DNA from: Streptomyces physcomitrii
Lineage (GTDB): Bacteria; Actinomycetota; Actinomycetes; Streptomycetales; Streptomycetaceae
Reading direction: 5' to 3'
Assembly (NCBI RefSeq): GCF_012273655.1
Contig: NZ_JAAWWP010000003.1
Coordinates: 310,001 to 374,000 of the forward strand
Length of the DNA stretch: 64,000 nucleotides
Both the position numbers and the translations under genes were made by a program. Below are positions 8,652 to 17,014 of the stretch, piece after piece; the stretch's first letter is position 1; every line of letters starts with the position of its first letter. Under the pieces are notes generated by a model, which made no database searches, was not told the origin of the DNA, and worked only from the letters and a program-made list of their open reading frames with translations.

Positions 8652-9944
8652 TCAGCCGTCCAGGAAGGCGACCAGGGCGCTGGTGAGCAGCGAGGGGTCC
8701 TCGGCCGCGCACAGCTCGCGGGCGCTGTGCATGGACAGGATCGCGACGCCGATGTCCACCGTCCTGATGCCGTGCCGGGCCGCGGTGATCGGGCCGATGG
8801 TGGTGCCGCAGGGCATGGAGTTGTTGGAGACGAAGGACTGGAAGGGCACCCCGGCCTTCTCGCAGGCCGCGGCGAACACCGCCCGGCCGCTGCCGTCGGT
8901 GGCGTAGCGGTTGTTGACGTTGACCTTGAGGATGGGGCCGCCGCCCGCCCGGGGGTGGTGCGTCGGGTCGTGGCGCTCGGCGTAGTTCGGGTGCACCGCG
9001 TGGCCGGTGTCGGAGGAGAGGCAGACCGTACCGGCGAAGGCGCGGGCGCGGTCCTCCAGGCCGCCGCCGCGGGCGAAGATGCTGCGCTCCAGGACCGAGC
9101 CGAGCAGCGGGCCGTCGGCGCCGGTGTCGGACTGCGAGCCGCTCTCCTCGTGGTCGAAGGCGGCGAGCACCGGGATGTGGCGCAGCGAGCCCGAGCTGCT
9201 CGCGGCGGCCAGCGCGGCGGTGCCCGCGTGCACGGAGAGCAGGTTGTCCATCCGGGGGCCGGCGACCAGTTCGCGGTCCCGGCCGAGGTAGGCGGGCGGC
9301 TCGATGGAGTGGGTCATCAGGTCCCAGCCGGTGACCTCGCCCTCGGCGAGTCCGTACTCCTGCTCCAGGAAGCGGATCAGGTCGCCCTCGTGCGCCTCGC
9401 CGAGTCCCCAGACGGGCTGCACGTGGCGCTGCTTGTCGAGCTGGAGGCCGTCGGTGCCGACCGCGCGGTCGAGGTGGATGGCGAGCTGGGGGACGCGCAG
9501 CAGGGCGCGGTCGACGTTGACCAGGCGGCTGGCCCCGTCCCGCAGCGAGAGCCGTCCGGCGAGGCCGAGGTCGCGGTCCAGCCAGGAGTTGAGCAGCGGG
9601 CCCCCGTAGACCTCGACGGCGACCTGGCGCCAGCCGTGCGCGGAGGTGTCGGGGAGGGGTTTGATCCGCAGGTTGGGGGAGTCGGTGTGCGCGCCGACGA
9701 TCCGGAAGGGCGTGTGCGGCTCGGCGCCCTCGGGCACGAACCAGGCGATGAGCGCGCCGCCGCGCAGGACGTAGCGGCCGCCGGTGCCGCCCTCCCAGGC
9801 GTCGGTCTCGGCGACCTGACGGAATCCGGCCTTCTCCAGGCGCTCCGCGGCGTTCGCCACCGCGTGGTACGGCGTGGGGCTCGTGGCCAGGAAGGACATC
9901 AGGTCGTCGGTGTGGCCGCGGTCGAAGCGGGGGGGTGTGCTCAT
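8652..9944 (-). CDS. M18-family aminopeptidase (aspartyl aminopeptidase type)
   Basis: A 430-residue dodecameric metallo-aminopeptidase of family M18. Zinc ligands are visible: His-Asp in 'IVGAHTDSPNLRIKP', the paired Glu in 'FDHEESGSQSDTGADG' and the late His in 'ILSMHSARELC'. 'MPCGTTIGP' and 'DTGHAVHPNY' are further family signatures. Length fits full-length bacterial M18 enzymes (about 430). It is cytosolic and removes N-terminal acidic or neutral residues in peptide turnover. AAGGTGA sits upstream of the ATG. It lies downstream of the acyl-CoA dehydrogenase gene on the same strand, but a strong hairpin at 10013-10045 separates them, so it probably has its own promoter. Confidence 0.93.
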   Translation of the reverse strand: MSTPPRFDRGHTDDLMSFLATSPTPYHAVANAAERLEKAGFRQVAETDAWEGGTGGRYVLRGGALIAWFVPEGAEPHTPFRIVGAHTDSPNLRIKPLPDTSAHGWRQVAVEVYGGPLLNSWLDRDLGLAGRLSLRDGASRLVNVDRALLRVPQLAIHLDRAVGTDGLQLDKQRHVQPVWGLGEAHEGDLIRFLEQEYGLAEGEVTGWDLMTHSIEPPAYLGRDRELVAGPRMDNLLSVHAGTAALAAASSSGSLRHIPVLAAFDHEESGSQSDTGADGPLLGSVLERSIFARGGGLEDRARAFAGTVCLSSDTGHAVHPNYAERHDPTHHPRAGGGPILKVNVNNRYATDGSGRAVFAAACEKAGVPFQSFVSNNSMPCGTTIGPITAARHGIRTVDIGVAILSMHSARELCAAEDPSLLTSALVAFLDG

Positions 9945-10012
9945 GGGTTCACCTTAGCTACGTACGCCTGCGCGGTCCGGGGGAAGCATTCGTCCGGCCG
10001 CCCGCACGGCCG

Positions 10013-10045
10013 AGGGCCCGTCCCCGATGTCCGGGAACGGGCCCT
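10013..10045 (-). terminator. Hairpin after the acyl-CoA dehydrogenase gene
   Basis: Arms AGGGCCCGT / ACGGGCCCT pair perfectly; after one mismatch, CCCG/CGGG continues the stem around a five-base loop. It lies 32 bases past the dehydrogenase stop on the minus strand. There is no U-tract, which is common in Streptomyces. Confidence 0.65.
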
Positions 10046-10076
10046 TGGCGCACGGGCGCTGAGGGGTGACGGGCGC

Positions 10077-11903
10077 TCAGAAGGCCGCTTCGTCCAGCTC
10101 CATCAGGCCGAGGTCCACCGACTCGGAGAGCTGACGCTGGAGCGCCAGGCCCGAGAGGATGTTCGCGGCGAAGAACTTGGCCGCGGCGATCTTGCCCTGG
10201 TAGAAGGCCTTGTCCTTGCTGGAGGCGCTCGGCAGCTTCTCGGCGGCGACGGCCGCGCCGCGCAGCAGCAGGTAGCCGACGACCACGTCGCCGGAGGCGA
10301 GCAGCAGGCGGGTGGCGTTGAGGCCGACCTTGTAGATGGACTTGACGTCCTTCTCGGTGCCCGCGAGGTCGGTCAGCATGGTGCCGACGATGGACTCCAG
10401 GTCGACCGCGGCCTTGCCGAGCTGCTCGCGCGCCTCGGCGAGCTCCTCGCCGCCGGAGGCCTCGGCGAGGAACTTCTTGATGTCCTCGGCGAGCGAGTTC
10501 AGCGCGGCGCCCTGGTTGCGGACGATCTTCCGGAAGAAGTAGTCCTGGCCCTGGATCGCGGTGGTGCCCTCGTAGAGGGTGTCGATCTTGGCGTCCCGGA
10601 TGTACTGCTCGATCGGGTACTCCTGCAGGTAGCCGGAGCCGCCGAAGGTCTGCAGGGACTGCGCGAGCTGCTCGTAGGCCTTCTCCGAGCCGTAGCCCTT
10701 CACGATCGGCAGCAGCAGGTCGTTGAGGTTGCTCAGCTCGGTGACGTCGTCGCCGTTGGCCTCGCCGAGCGCGATCGCGTCCTGCACGGTCGCGGTGTGC
10801 AGCACCAGGGCGCGCATGCCCTCCGCGTACGCCTTCTGCGTCATCAGCGAGCGGCGCACGTCGGGGTGGTGGGTGATGGTGACCTTGGGCGCGGTCTTGT
10901 CCATGAACTGCGCGAGGTCGGGGCCCTGCACGCGCTCCTTGGCGTACTCCAGGGCGTTGAGGTAGCCGGTGGAGAGGGTGGAGATCGCCTTCGTGCCGAC
11001 CATCATGCGGGCGAACTCGATGATGCGGAACATCTGGCGGATGCCGTCGTGCTTGTCGCCGATCAGCCAGCCCTTGGCGGGGTGCTTGTCGCCGAAGGTC
11101 ATCTCGCAGGTGTTGGAGGCCTTCAGGCCCATCTTGTGCTCGACGTTGGTGGCGTAGACGCCGTTGCGCTCGCCCAGCTCGCCGGTCTCGAAGTCGAAGA
11201 GGAACTTCGGCACGAGGAAGAGGGAGAGGCCCTTGGTGCCCGGTCCCGCGCCCTCGGGGCGGGCGAGCACGTAGTGGATGATGTTCTCCTCCATGTCGTG
11301 CTCACCGGAGGTGATGAACCGCTTCACGCCCTCGATGTGCCAGGAGCCGTCCTCCTGCTGCACGGCCTTGGTGCGGCCGGCGCCCACGTCCGAACCGGCG
11401 TCCGGCTCGGTGAGCACCATGGTGGCGCCCCAGGTCTTCTCGACCGCGATCTTCGCGATCTCCTGCTGCTGCGGGGTGCCCTCCTCGAAGAGGATCCGCG
11501 CGAAGGCCGGGCCGGAGGAGTACATCCAGATCGCCGGGTTCGCGCCGAGGAGCAGCTCCGCGTACGCCCAGATCACGGACGGCGGGGTGCTGGTGCCGCC
11601 GATCTCCTCGGGCAGGCCGAGGCGCCAGTACTCGGAGTCCATGAAGGCCTTGTAGCTCTTGCGGAAGGACTCGGGGACGGGCGCGGTGTTCGTCGCCGGG
11701 TCGAAGACCGGCGGGTTGCGGTCCGCGTCGGCGTAGGACTCCGCGAGCTCGTTCTCGGCGAGGCGGTTGATCTCGGAGAGGATGCTCTTGACGGTGTCGG
11801 TGTCCATCTCCGCGAACGGGCCGGTGCCGTACAGCTTGTCGCGGCCGAGCACCTCGAAGAGGTTGAACTCGATGTCACGGAGATTCGACTTGTAGTGCCC
11901 CAT
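10077..11903 (-). CDS. Acyl-CoA dehydrogenase (long, C-terminally extended type)
   Basis: A 608-residue FAD flavoprotein of fatty-acid beta-oxidation. After an N-terminal helical region, the FAD/acyl-binding middle domain reads '[12 protein letters not shown]' and '[11 protein letters not shown]'. The C-terminal helical domain holds '[35 protein letters not shown]', where the Glu of YEGT is the expected catalytic base. A further 120-residue helical tail is typical of the roughly 600-residue FadE/AcdA-like group. I start at ATG 11903 (MGHYKSN) with GGAG nine bases upstream; the open frame upstream is proline-rich and not conserved-looking. Palindromes at 12026-12045 and 12071-12086 in its promoter may control it. 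Confidence 0.93.
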   Translation of the reverse strand: MGHYKSNLRDIEFNLFEVLGRDKLYGTGPFAEMDTDTVKSILSEINRLAENELAESYADADRNPPVFDPATNTAPVPESFRKSYKAFMDSEYWRLGLPEEIGGTSTPPSVIWAYAELLLGANPAIWMYSSGPAFARILFEEGTPQQQEIAKIAVEKTWGATMVLTEPDAGSDVGAGRTKAVQQEDGSWHIEGVKRFITSGEHDMEENIIHYVLARPEGAGPGTKGLSLFLVPKFLFDFETGELGERNGVYATNVEHKMGLKASNTCEMTFGDKHPAKGWLIGDKHDGIRQMFRIIEFARMMVGTKAISTLSTGYLNALEYAKERVQGPDLAQFMDKTAPKVTITHHPDVRRSLMTQKAYAEGMRALVLHTATVQDAIALGEANGDDVTELSNLNDLLLPIVKGYGSEKAYEQLAQSLQTFGGSGYLQEYPIEQYIRDAKIDTLYEGTTAIQGQDYFFRKIVRNQGAALNSLAEDIKKFLAEASGGEELAEAREQLGKAAVDLESIVGTMLTDLAGTEKDVKSIYKVGLNATRLLLASGDVVVGYLLLRGAAVAAEKLPSASSKDKAFYQGKIAAAKFFAANILSGLALQRQLSESVDLGLMELDEAAF

Positions 11904-12222
11904 GGCGTAAAGCTCCGAATTCAATTGCGGTGGCGCACGGCGCCCCGGGCGGGGGTGCCGGCCGCGGACGGCGGTTCCTCGTGCTGACCCTGTGACGGTG
12001 CGTCCGGTGACGGTGTGACCGGTTCGGTGGTCGGTGGCGACCACCTGTCGGCAGTCGTAGCCATGATGATGCTACCCACCGGTAATAACGCGCAAGCCCG
12101 CGCGGCGAAGTGTGAGGTGGTCTACCCGGACCGGACCGCGGATCCGGCCCGCTGGCCGGGATCCGCCCCCGCCGCCCCGGTCCGCTCCCCGGCACGTACC
12201 CCCGCTCGGTACTCTGTGCGCC
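11904..12222. promoter_or_regulatory. Divergent intergenic region, acyl-CoA dehydrogenase / SseB-like gene
   Basis: 319 bases with no gene I can support. It holds an 8-bp perfect inverted repeat, GGTGGTCG-N4-CGACCACC (12026-12045), preceded by repeats of TGACGGTG. A second palindrome, TACC-N4-GGTA (12073-12084), lies in a locally AT-richer stretch that resembles operators in front of fatty-acid genes. Which regulator binds is not visible here. Confidence 0.5.
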
Positions 12223-12708
12223 ATGTACGGCTACGACCAGCACGCGGGGCCCACGGCCCAGGGGCAGCAGTACGCGCCGCCCCAGCCGCCGCCACAGCAG
12301 GCCCCCGGCGGGTACGGCCAGCAGCCGCCGCCGCTCTACCCCGAGCCCTCCCCGCCCTCGCTCGCCGACGCGGTGCGGGCCTTCACCACGGGCTCCATGG
12401 CGGCCGAGGACTTCCAGCAGATCTTCTCCACCGCCAAGGTGTACTGCCCGCGCGGCGACAACCCCGGCTTCCTCGCCCTGCACAACACCCAGCAGCCGGT
12501 GATCCCGATGTTCACCTCGCTGAAGGAGCTGCGCCGGTACGCGGGCAAGGAGTCCAAGTACTTCGTGATCACCGGCGCCGAGGTGATCGACCTGCTGCCG
12601 ACCGGCTACGGCTTCGTCCTGGACATGGAGGGCGAGCACCGCATGGTCTTCGACGCCAAGGCCGTGGAGCAGATGGTCGACTTCGCGATGCGCCGGATGT
12701 ACGGCTGA
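12223..12708 (+). CDS. SseB-like protein with Pro/Gln-rich N-terminus
   Basis: A 161-residue cytosolic protein. Residues 1-45 are low complexity (Gln, Pro, Gly, Tyr). Residues about 50-155 form an SseB N-terminal domain: 'AVRAFTTGSMAAEDFQQIFSTAKVY', 'PVIPMFTSLKELRRYAG' and 'GYGFVLDMEGEHRMVFDAKAV'. The role of such domains in actinobacteria is unknown; related ones occur near ESX-like and stress loci. There is no ribosome site before the ATG at 12223; a TACTCT hexamer seven bases upstream suggests a leaderless transcript. The ATG is the first Met of the conserved part. Confidence 0.78.
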   Translation: MYGYDQHAGPTAQGQQYAPPQPPPQQAPGGYGQQPPPLYPEPSPPSLADAVRAFTTGSMAAEDFQQIFSTAKVYCPRGDNPGFLALHNTQQPVIPMFTSLKELRRYAGKESKYFVITGAEVIDLLPTGYGFVLDMEGEHRMVFDAKAVEQMVDFAMRRMYG

Positions 12709-13070
12709 GGTCCGCCTCCCCCCGGGCGCGCAGCACCGCTCCCCCTCCGCGCGCCTGCGCCCCGGTCACCGCGCCTGCGGCCAACTCCCCTTCTCCTCCG
12801 CCCGGTTGAGGGCGGGCGCCGCTGCGCCCCCGCGTCCGGCCGCGCGCCGGTGCCCTGACCTCGCGCGCTCTTTTCTTACGTATCCGTAGCAGGCCCCTCC
12901 CGGATGGGCGGGCGCGGTGCGGGGCTCTAACTTCCTGGCAACCGGCCGGATGCCCCCAACCCCCGGCCGGGCGGCCGGAATACCCCTGTTCCGGTCCGGC
13001 GCACACGTCCGCGGCCCCAGGACGGGCCCCGGGCAGGGCGTCTCTCCCCCCACTCATGAGGAGACTTGTC
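12709..13070. other. Intergenic region before the secreted metalloprotease gene
   Basis: 362 bases without a supportable gene. The first half is C-rich. From about 12870 the sequence turns locally AT-rich (TTTTCTTACGTATCCGTAG), the likely promoter of the metalloprotease, followed by a leader of about 150 bases ending in GAGGAGA just before its ATG. Confidence 0.4.
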
Positions 13071-13601
13071 ATGCTCACACGAATCGCCACGGCGGTCGGA
13101 GCCGCACTCGTCGCCGCCGTGGCCCTCACGGTGCCCGCCGCGGCCGACAACGCCGACAGCGCCCCGGCCCGCGCCACCACGACCCGCTCGGCGGACGCGA
13201 GCACGGCGCAGGCGGCGAAGTCCGCCCCGCAGGCGGACGCCAGAAAGGCCGCGGCCTGGGGCTACGTCATCGACGGCTCCTGTGGCGGCCGGGAAGGCGC
13301 GATCCGCGGCGGCGCCAACTACTGGGGCGGCGCCACCGAGGGCTCCGGCACCCCGGTCAACTGCGTCAGCGGCTACGTCGAGGGCTGCGGCGCCCGCGGC
13401 TCCGAGCCGGTCTACCAGGCCGGCGGGGTCATAGGCTGCAACTGGGGCGCCGGCCAGAAGATCACGCTCTCCACGCTGGCCAGCGACTTCCAGCTGCTCG
13501 CCGCCCACGAGTTCGGCCACAACTGGTACGGCCACTCCGGCTACGCCTGCATGAGCTGGAACAGCCCGGACGAGGTCATGGCACCCACCATGTGCGGCTG
13601 A
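13071..13601 (+). CDS. Small secreted zinc metalloprotease-like protein with HExxH
   Basis: A 176-residue exported protein. A Sec signal peptide occupies about 1-25 (cut near PAAADN). It is followed by a Thr/Ala-rich, pro-like stretch (26-62) and a catalytic domain with six cysteines (71, 98, 106, 123, 160, 175). The zinc motif is H146-E-F-G-H150-N-W-Y-G-H155, and 'EVMAPTM' 15 residues later looks like a metzincin Met-turn. Spacing to the third His is one residue shorter than HExxHxxGxxH, and the snapalysin Asp is absent, so it fits neither family cleanly. I start at ATG 13071 because GAGGAGA lies seven bases before it; an in-frame ATG at 13056 would put that site inside the gene. Confidence 0.75.
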   Translation: MLTRIATAVGAALVAAVALTVPAAADNADSAPARATTTRSADASTAQAAKSAPQADARKAAAWGYVIDGSCGGREGAIRGGANYWGGATEGSGTPVNCVSGYVEGCGARGSEPVYQAGGVIGCNWGAGQKITLSTLASDFQLLAAHEFGHNWYGHSGYACMSWNSPDEVMAPTMCG

Positions 13602-13629
13602 CCCACCGGGTCCGGCCGCCCCGGCCGGG

Positions 13630-13650
13630 CACAGCACAGCACAGCACAGC
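13630..13650. repeat. Four tandem CACAG units
   Basis: (CACAG)x4 plus one C, directly after the metalloprotease stop. A simple repeat, probably slippage, with no function visible. Confidence 0.7.
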
Positions 13651-13672
13651 CGAACACCGCACAGCCGAGTAC

Positions 13673-13710
13673 GGCCCCCGCGAGCGGATCCCTCCGCCCG
13701 CGGGGGCCTT
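13673..13710 (+). terminator. Terminator of the metalloprotease gene
   Basis: A 10-bp perfect stem GGCCCCCGCG / CGCGGGGGCC with an inner hairpin AGCGGA/TCCGCC, ending in TT. It lies 70 bases after the stop codon. Confidence 0.7.
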
Positions 13711-13794
13711 CGCGCTGTCCGGGCGCGGTGCCGGGGACAGGGGCGCCAGGGCGCGGGAATACCCCGGCACCGGGTGCGGTTCCCCTCGACAGAA

Positions 13795-13815
13795 AGTTCA
13801 GAGTTCAACTAAACT
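13795..13815. promoter_or_regulatory. Candidate operator in the pirin promoter
   Basis: A direct repeat AGTTCA (13795 and 13802) runs into an imperfect palindrome AGTT-CAACTA-AACT (13802-13815), in an AT-rich patch 24 bases before the pirin start. The position would block transcription. The regulator is unknown. Confidence 0.35.
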
Positions 13816-13838
13816 CGGCGCACAAGGAGGTACGGACC

Positions 13839-14795
13839 ATGCCCGCAGTGACCGTAGAGAACCCGCTGACCCTGCCCCGGGTCGCCGCCCCGGCCGAGGC
13901 CACCGCCCGCAAGGTGCTGGCCGTGAGCACCGCGCCCAGCGGTTTCGAGGGCGAGGGATTCCCGGTGCGCCGGGCCTTCGCCGGGCTCGCCTACAAGCAC
14001 CTCGACCCGTTCATCATGATGGACCAGATGGGCGAGGTGGACTACGCGCCCGGCGAGCCCAAGGGCACCCCGTGGCACCCCCACCGCGGCTTCGAGACCG
14101 TCACGTACCTCATCGACGGAAGCTTCGTGCACCAGGACACCAACGGGGGCGGCGGCACCCTGAACAACGGCGACACCCAGTGGATGACCGCCGGGTCCGG
14201 GCTGCTCCACATCGAGGCGCCGCCCGAGGAGCTCGTCGTCTCCGGCGGCCTCTTCCACGGCCTCCAGCTGTGGGTGAACCTGCCCGCCAAGGACAAGATG
14301 ATGGACCCCCGCTACCAGGACATCCGCGGCGGCCAGGTCCAGCTGCTCAGCTCCCCGGACGGCGGCGCGCTGCTGCGCGTGATCGCCGGTGAGCTGGACG
14401 GCCACGAGGGCCCCGGCATCACCCACACCCCGATCACCATGGTCCACGCGACGGTCCGCCCCGGCGCCGAGGTCACCCTGCCCTGGCGCGCGGACTTCAA
14501 CGGCCTCGCCTACGTCCTCGCCGGAGCGGGCAGCGCGGGCGCCGAGCGCCGCCCGGTGCACAGCGGCCAGACCGCCGTCTTCGGCCCCGGCTCCTCGCTC
14601 ACCGTCCGCGCGGACGAGAAGCAGGACGGCCACACCCCCGACCTGGAGGTCGTCCTCCTCGGCGGCCGCCCCCTGCGCGAGCCGATGGCGCACTACGGCC
14701 CGTTCGTGATGAACACCCGCCAGGAACTCCAGGAGGCCTTCGAGGACTTCCAGAAGGGCCGCCTCGGCACCGTTCCGGCGGTGCACGGGATGTGA
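13839..14795 (+). CDS. Pirin-family bicupin protein
   Basis: A 318-residue bicupin. The pirin metal motif is in the N-terminal cupin: 'WHPHRGFETVTYL' supplies two His and 'SGLLHIEAP' supplies the His-x-Glu, so the four-ligand site (Fe or Mn) looks intact. The C-terminal cupin is about 190-300 and has no metal ligands, as usual. Bacterial pirins act as quercetinases or as redox-responsive modulators of pyruvate metabolism; the role here is not known. AAGGAGG sits 11 bases before the ATG at 13839. It stands alone; a strong hairpin (14809-14844) separates it from the convergent toxin gene. Confidence 0.92.
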   Translation: MPAVTVENPLTLPRVAAPAEATARKVLAVSTAPSGFEGEGFPVRRAFAGLAYKHLDPFIMMDQMGEVDYAPGEPKGTPWHPHRGFETVTYLIDGSFVHQDTNGGGGTLNNGDTQWMTAGSGLLHIEAPPEELVVSGGLFHGLQLWVNLPAKDKMMDPRYQDIRGGQVQLLSSPDGGALLRVIAGELDGHEGPGITHTPITMVHATVRPGAEVTLPWRADFNGLAYVLAGAGSAGAERRPVHSGQTAVFGPGSSLTVRADEKQDGHTPDLEVVLLGGRPLREPMAHYGPFVMNTRQELQEAFEDFQKGRLGTVPAVHGM

Positions 14796-14808
14796 GCGGC
14801 GGGCCACC

Positions 14809-14844
14809 GGCCCCGGTCGCGGCGAGAGAGCGGCGACCGGGGCC
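14809..14844. terminator. Bidirectional terminator between pirin and PIN toxin genes
   Basis: A 12-bp perfect inverted repeat, GGCCCCGGTCGC / GCGACCGGGGCC, with a 12-base loop, placed between two convergent stops (14795 and 14854). Confidence 0.8.
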
Positions 14845-14853
14845 GTGCCGTGC

Positions 14854-15360
14854 TCAGCCCCGGCCGGCCCCGCCGCCGACCCGCACCGGAACCACCGTCA
14901 GCAGCTCCGAGAGCCCGCCGAAGTCGGCCGGATTCGTCGTGAAGAGCGGCAGGCCCTCGGCGATCGCGGTGGACGCGATCATGAGGTCCACCACCCGGCC
15001 GCGCGGTCTGCGCCCGGCCGCGACGACCGCGGCGCAGACCCGCCCGTAGACGCGGGCGGCCTCGGCGTCGAAGGGGAGCGGATCGAACTCGTTCTCGGCC
15101 CGCTGGAGTACGTCCATCCGCCGGGCGCGTTCGGCGTGCTCGTCGTAGAGGTCCTGCTCCCCGTTCCTGCGCACGGCGTGCGGCCCCGCGGAGAGTTCCG
15201 CCAGGGTGAGCGCGCTGATCGCGACCTCGTCCGGGAGATCCGCCACGGCGATCCGGCTCCGCTGGATCAGGATGTTGGTATCGAGCAGCCCCTGCCGATA
15301 CGAGGGCGCGGCGGCACCGGGGTCATCGGAGTCTCCGCGCCCGGTCCGCTCAGCGGTCAT
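14854..15360 (-). CDS. PIN-domain toxin (VapC-like)
   Basis: A 168-residue PIN-domain ribonuclease. The acidic metal site is complete: D27 in LLDTNIL, E55 in LTLAELSAG, D125 in RVVDLMIAS and D146 in NPADFGG. The first 20 residues are a disordered extension before the PIN fold. It overlaps the antitoxin gene by 11 bases, so the two are translationally linked, antitoxin first. By family it should cleave RNA (tRNA or mRNA) when not bound by its partner. It is longer than the usual 130-residue VapC because of the N-terminal tail and an insert around residues 60-90. Confidence 0.88.
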   Translation of the reverse strand: MTAERTGRGDSDDPGAAAPSYRQGLLDTNILIQRSRIAVADLPDEVAISALTLAELSAGPHAVRRNGEQDLYDEHAERARRMDVLQRAENEFDPLPFDAEAARVYGRVCAAVVAAGRRPRGRVVDLMIASTAIAEGLPLFTTNPADFGGLSELLTVVPVRVGGGAGRG

Positions 15361-15628
15361 AGGGGTCGCTCAGCTCCTGGTCCGCCACCGCGTCCTGGTC
15401 GGTCCGGAAGGCCTCCGGTGAGACCTCGGGCGCCGACCGGGACATCGCGGCGAACTCCGCGCGGGGCACGAAGCGGCGCCGTCGCCGGAGCGGGACCAGC
15501 TCGCCGATCCGGTGGCCGTCACGGGTCACCGTGAACGCCTGTCCGCCCTGGACCGCGTCCATGATCTCCTTGGACCTGTTGCGCAGATCGCGCTGGGTCA
15601 CCTCTGGCTGGATGCTCACGGGATCCAT
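15350..15628 (-). CDS. Phd/YefM-type antitoxin
   Basis: A 92-residue antitoxin. The N-terminal DNA-binding Phd fold reads 'VTQRDLRNRSKEIMDAVQGGQAFTVTRDGHRIGELVPL' (about 9-48), the standard prevent-host-death signature. The C-terminal 40 residues are acidic and would wrap the toxin. There is no ribosome site before ATG 15628; a GTG four codons in (V4) is a second option. Two direct GTGCTACA repeats lie just upstream and probably form its own operator. The first codons and promoter are duplicated in degenerate form upstream (see repeat at 15584-15772). Confidence 0.88.
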   Translation of the reverse strand: MDPVSIQPEVTQRDLRNRSKEIMDAVQGGQAFTVTRDGHRIGELVPLRRRRRFVPRAEFAAMSRSAPEVSPEAFRTDQDAVADQELSDPYDR

Positions 15629-15772
15629 CGTACGCGGGTGTGCTACACGGTGCTACAGCGTGACCACCCTGTTTGCTCCACAGATCACGCCGGATCACCT
15701 CTGGCTGCATGCTCACGGGTGCATCGCCTGCGGACTGTTGCCGCACAGTGCTACAGAGCGACCACCCTGTTT
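15584..15772. repeat. Imperfect tandem duplication of the antitoxin start and promoter
   Basis: Copy A (15584-15673) and copy B (15681-15772) are roughly 80 percent identical by eye, both running from CAGATC(G/A)CGC to ACCACCCTGTTT. Copy A holds the real antitoxin start and promoter. Copy B, read on the minus strand, encodes P-V-S-M-Q-P-E-V-I-R-R-D-L, a near match of the antitoxin N-terminus, then breaks off. It is a partial duplication remnant that leaves extra operator sequence upstream. Confidence 0.8.
15640..15657. promoter_or_regulatory. Putative antitoxin operator: direct GTGCTACA repeats
   Basis: GTGCTACA occurs at 15640-15647 and 15650-15657, one helical turn apart, 12 bases before the antitoxin start. 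A third copy at 15748-15755 sits in the upstream duplicate. Autoregulation by the Phd-toxin complex is the expected family behaviour. Confidence 0.55.
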
Positions 15773-15859
15773 CACCGGCCGCCCCGCCCCCTCCCCCATC
15801 CGCACCCCCTCCGGCCCCGCCTGCCCCCGCCCGGGCGCCCGCCGTGCTGAGCTGGCCGT

Positions 15860-17014
15860 ATGGCAGAGGCACAGGGAGCGGGGGCGCGGGCGGGGCGGGG
15901 AGCCGGGGGGTCGCTGCTGCCCGAGCCGGCGCGGCGTATCGGGGCCTGGTGCCTGCTGATCCTGCTGGTGACCGCGGTCGCGGTGGTCGTCATCCGGCTG
16001 ACGGTGTTCTTCCGGGCGGCCGTGGTGCCGGTGCTGCTCGCGCTGCTCGGGGCCGCGCTGCTCGGACCGCTGTACCGGTGGCTGGTGCGGCGGCGGCTCA
16101 ACCAGTCGCTGGCCGCGGGGCTGACGGTGCTGGCCGTGCTCGCGGTGGTCGGCGGGGCCGTGTACATCGTGGTCTCCGCGCTGATCGACACCGGCGGCGA
16201 GATCGTCGACTCGCTGCGGGACACCGCCGAGTCGGTCGCCCGGCACTTCGGCGCCGAGGGGACCTCGCTGGACGATCTGACCTCCCGCGCCCGCGAGTTC
16301 GGCGGGAAGTTCGGCGGTACGGCCGCCTCCGGGCTGCTCAGCGGGATCAGCGTGGTCGGCGAGTCGATCGCCACGGCGGTGCTCGCCCTGCTGCTGCTCT
16401 TCTTCTTCCTGCGCGACTCCGACCGGGCGGTGCGCGCCCTGCACTCGCTGGCGCCCGCGAACTCCGGCTCGCTCCTGGAGGCCATGGCGCGCCGGGCGTT
16501 CCGGGCCGTCGAGGGCTTCATGCACGGCACGACGCTGATCGCCCTCATCGACGCCGTCTTCATCACCGTGGGGCTGCTCGTCCTGCGCGTCCCCGGTGCC
16601 GTCGGGCTCGGCGCGCTGGTCTTCGTCGGCGCCTACATCCCCTATCTCGGGGCCTTCCTCTCCGGCGCGGTCGCCGTCCTGGTCGCGCTCGCCGACCGCG
16701 GCTTCGTGATCGCCCTGTGGGTGCTCGGCGTGGTGCTGGCCGTGCAGGTCATCGAGGGGCACCTGCTCCAGCCGCTGATCCAGTCCCGCACCGTGCAGAT
16801 GCACCCCGCGGTCGTCATGCTCGCCATCGCCGCCGGGGCCTCCGTCGCCGGGATCCTCGGGATGCTGCTCGCCGTGCCGATGACCGCCGCGGGCTTCGGG
16901 GTCTACGCCGAGCTGCGCGGCCGCTACTCGGCGGCCGTCGCCGCGTCCCGCGAGGAACCGCCCGCGTCCCCCGGGGAACCGCCCGGGCCGCTACCGCCAC
17001 CGCCGGGCGGCTGA
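15860..17014 (+). CDS. AI-2E family transporter
   Basis: A 384-residue inner-membrane permease of the AI-2E (PF01594) family. The usual pattern is present: two N-terminal helices (about 28-60), a third near 80-105, an amphipathic cytosolic or periplasmic section (about 110-165) and four or five C-terminal helices, including the family signature 'YIPYLGAFLSG' and 'EGHLLQPLIQSRTVQMHPAVVMLAI'. Members export AI-2 or Na+/H+ or have unknown cargo; the name does not prove AI-2 transport. No ribosome site precedes ATG 15860. Its 3' end overlaps the convergent phosphatase gene by 91 bases, where both encode Pro/Gly-rich low-complexity tails. Confidence 0.88.
   Translation: MAEAQGAGARAGRGAGGSLLPEPARRIGAWCLLILLVTAVAVVVIRLTVFFRAAVVPVLLALLGAALLGPLYRWLVRRRLNQSLAAGLTVLAVLAVVGGAVYIVVSALIDTGGEIVDSLRDTAESVARHFGAEGTSLDDLTSRAREFGGKFGGTAASGLLSGISVVGESIATAVLALLLLFFFLRDSDRAVRALHSLAPANSGSLLEAMARRAFRAVEGFMHGTTLIALIDAVFITVGLLVLRVPGAVGLGALVFVGAYIPYLGAFLSGAVAVLVALADRGFVIALWVLGVVLAVQVIEGHLLQPLIQSRTVQMHPAVVMLAIAAGASVAGILGMLLAVPMTAAGFGVYAELRGRYSAAVAASREEPPASPGEPPGPLPPPPGG

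Noticed and set aside
8556..11987. Open reading frame of over 1100 codons on the plus strand
   Set aside because: It runs antisense through the M18 peptidase and acyl-CoA dehydrogenase genes, has no domain and no ribosome site; long antisense frames are expected at this GC content.
12769..13053. Small minus-strand gene before the metalloprotease
   Set aside because: No ribosome site, biased Arg/Gly/Pro composition and overlap with the likely metalloprotease promoter.
15519..15872. 117-codon frame starting upstream of the antitoxin
   Set aside because: Only a short segment resembles the antitoxin N-terminus (the duplicated copy); after that it is out of frame, so it is a remnant and not a gene.
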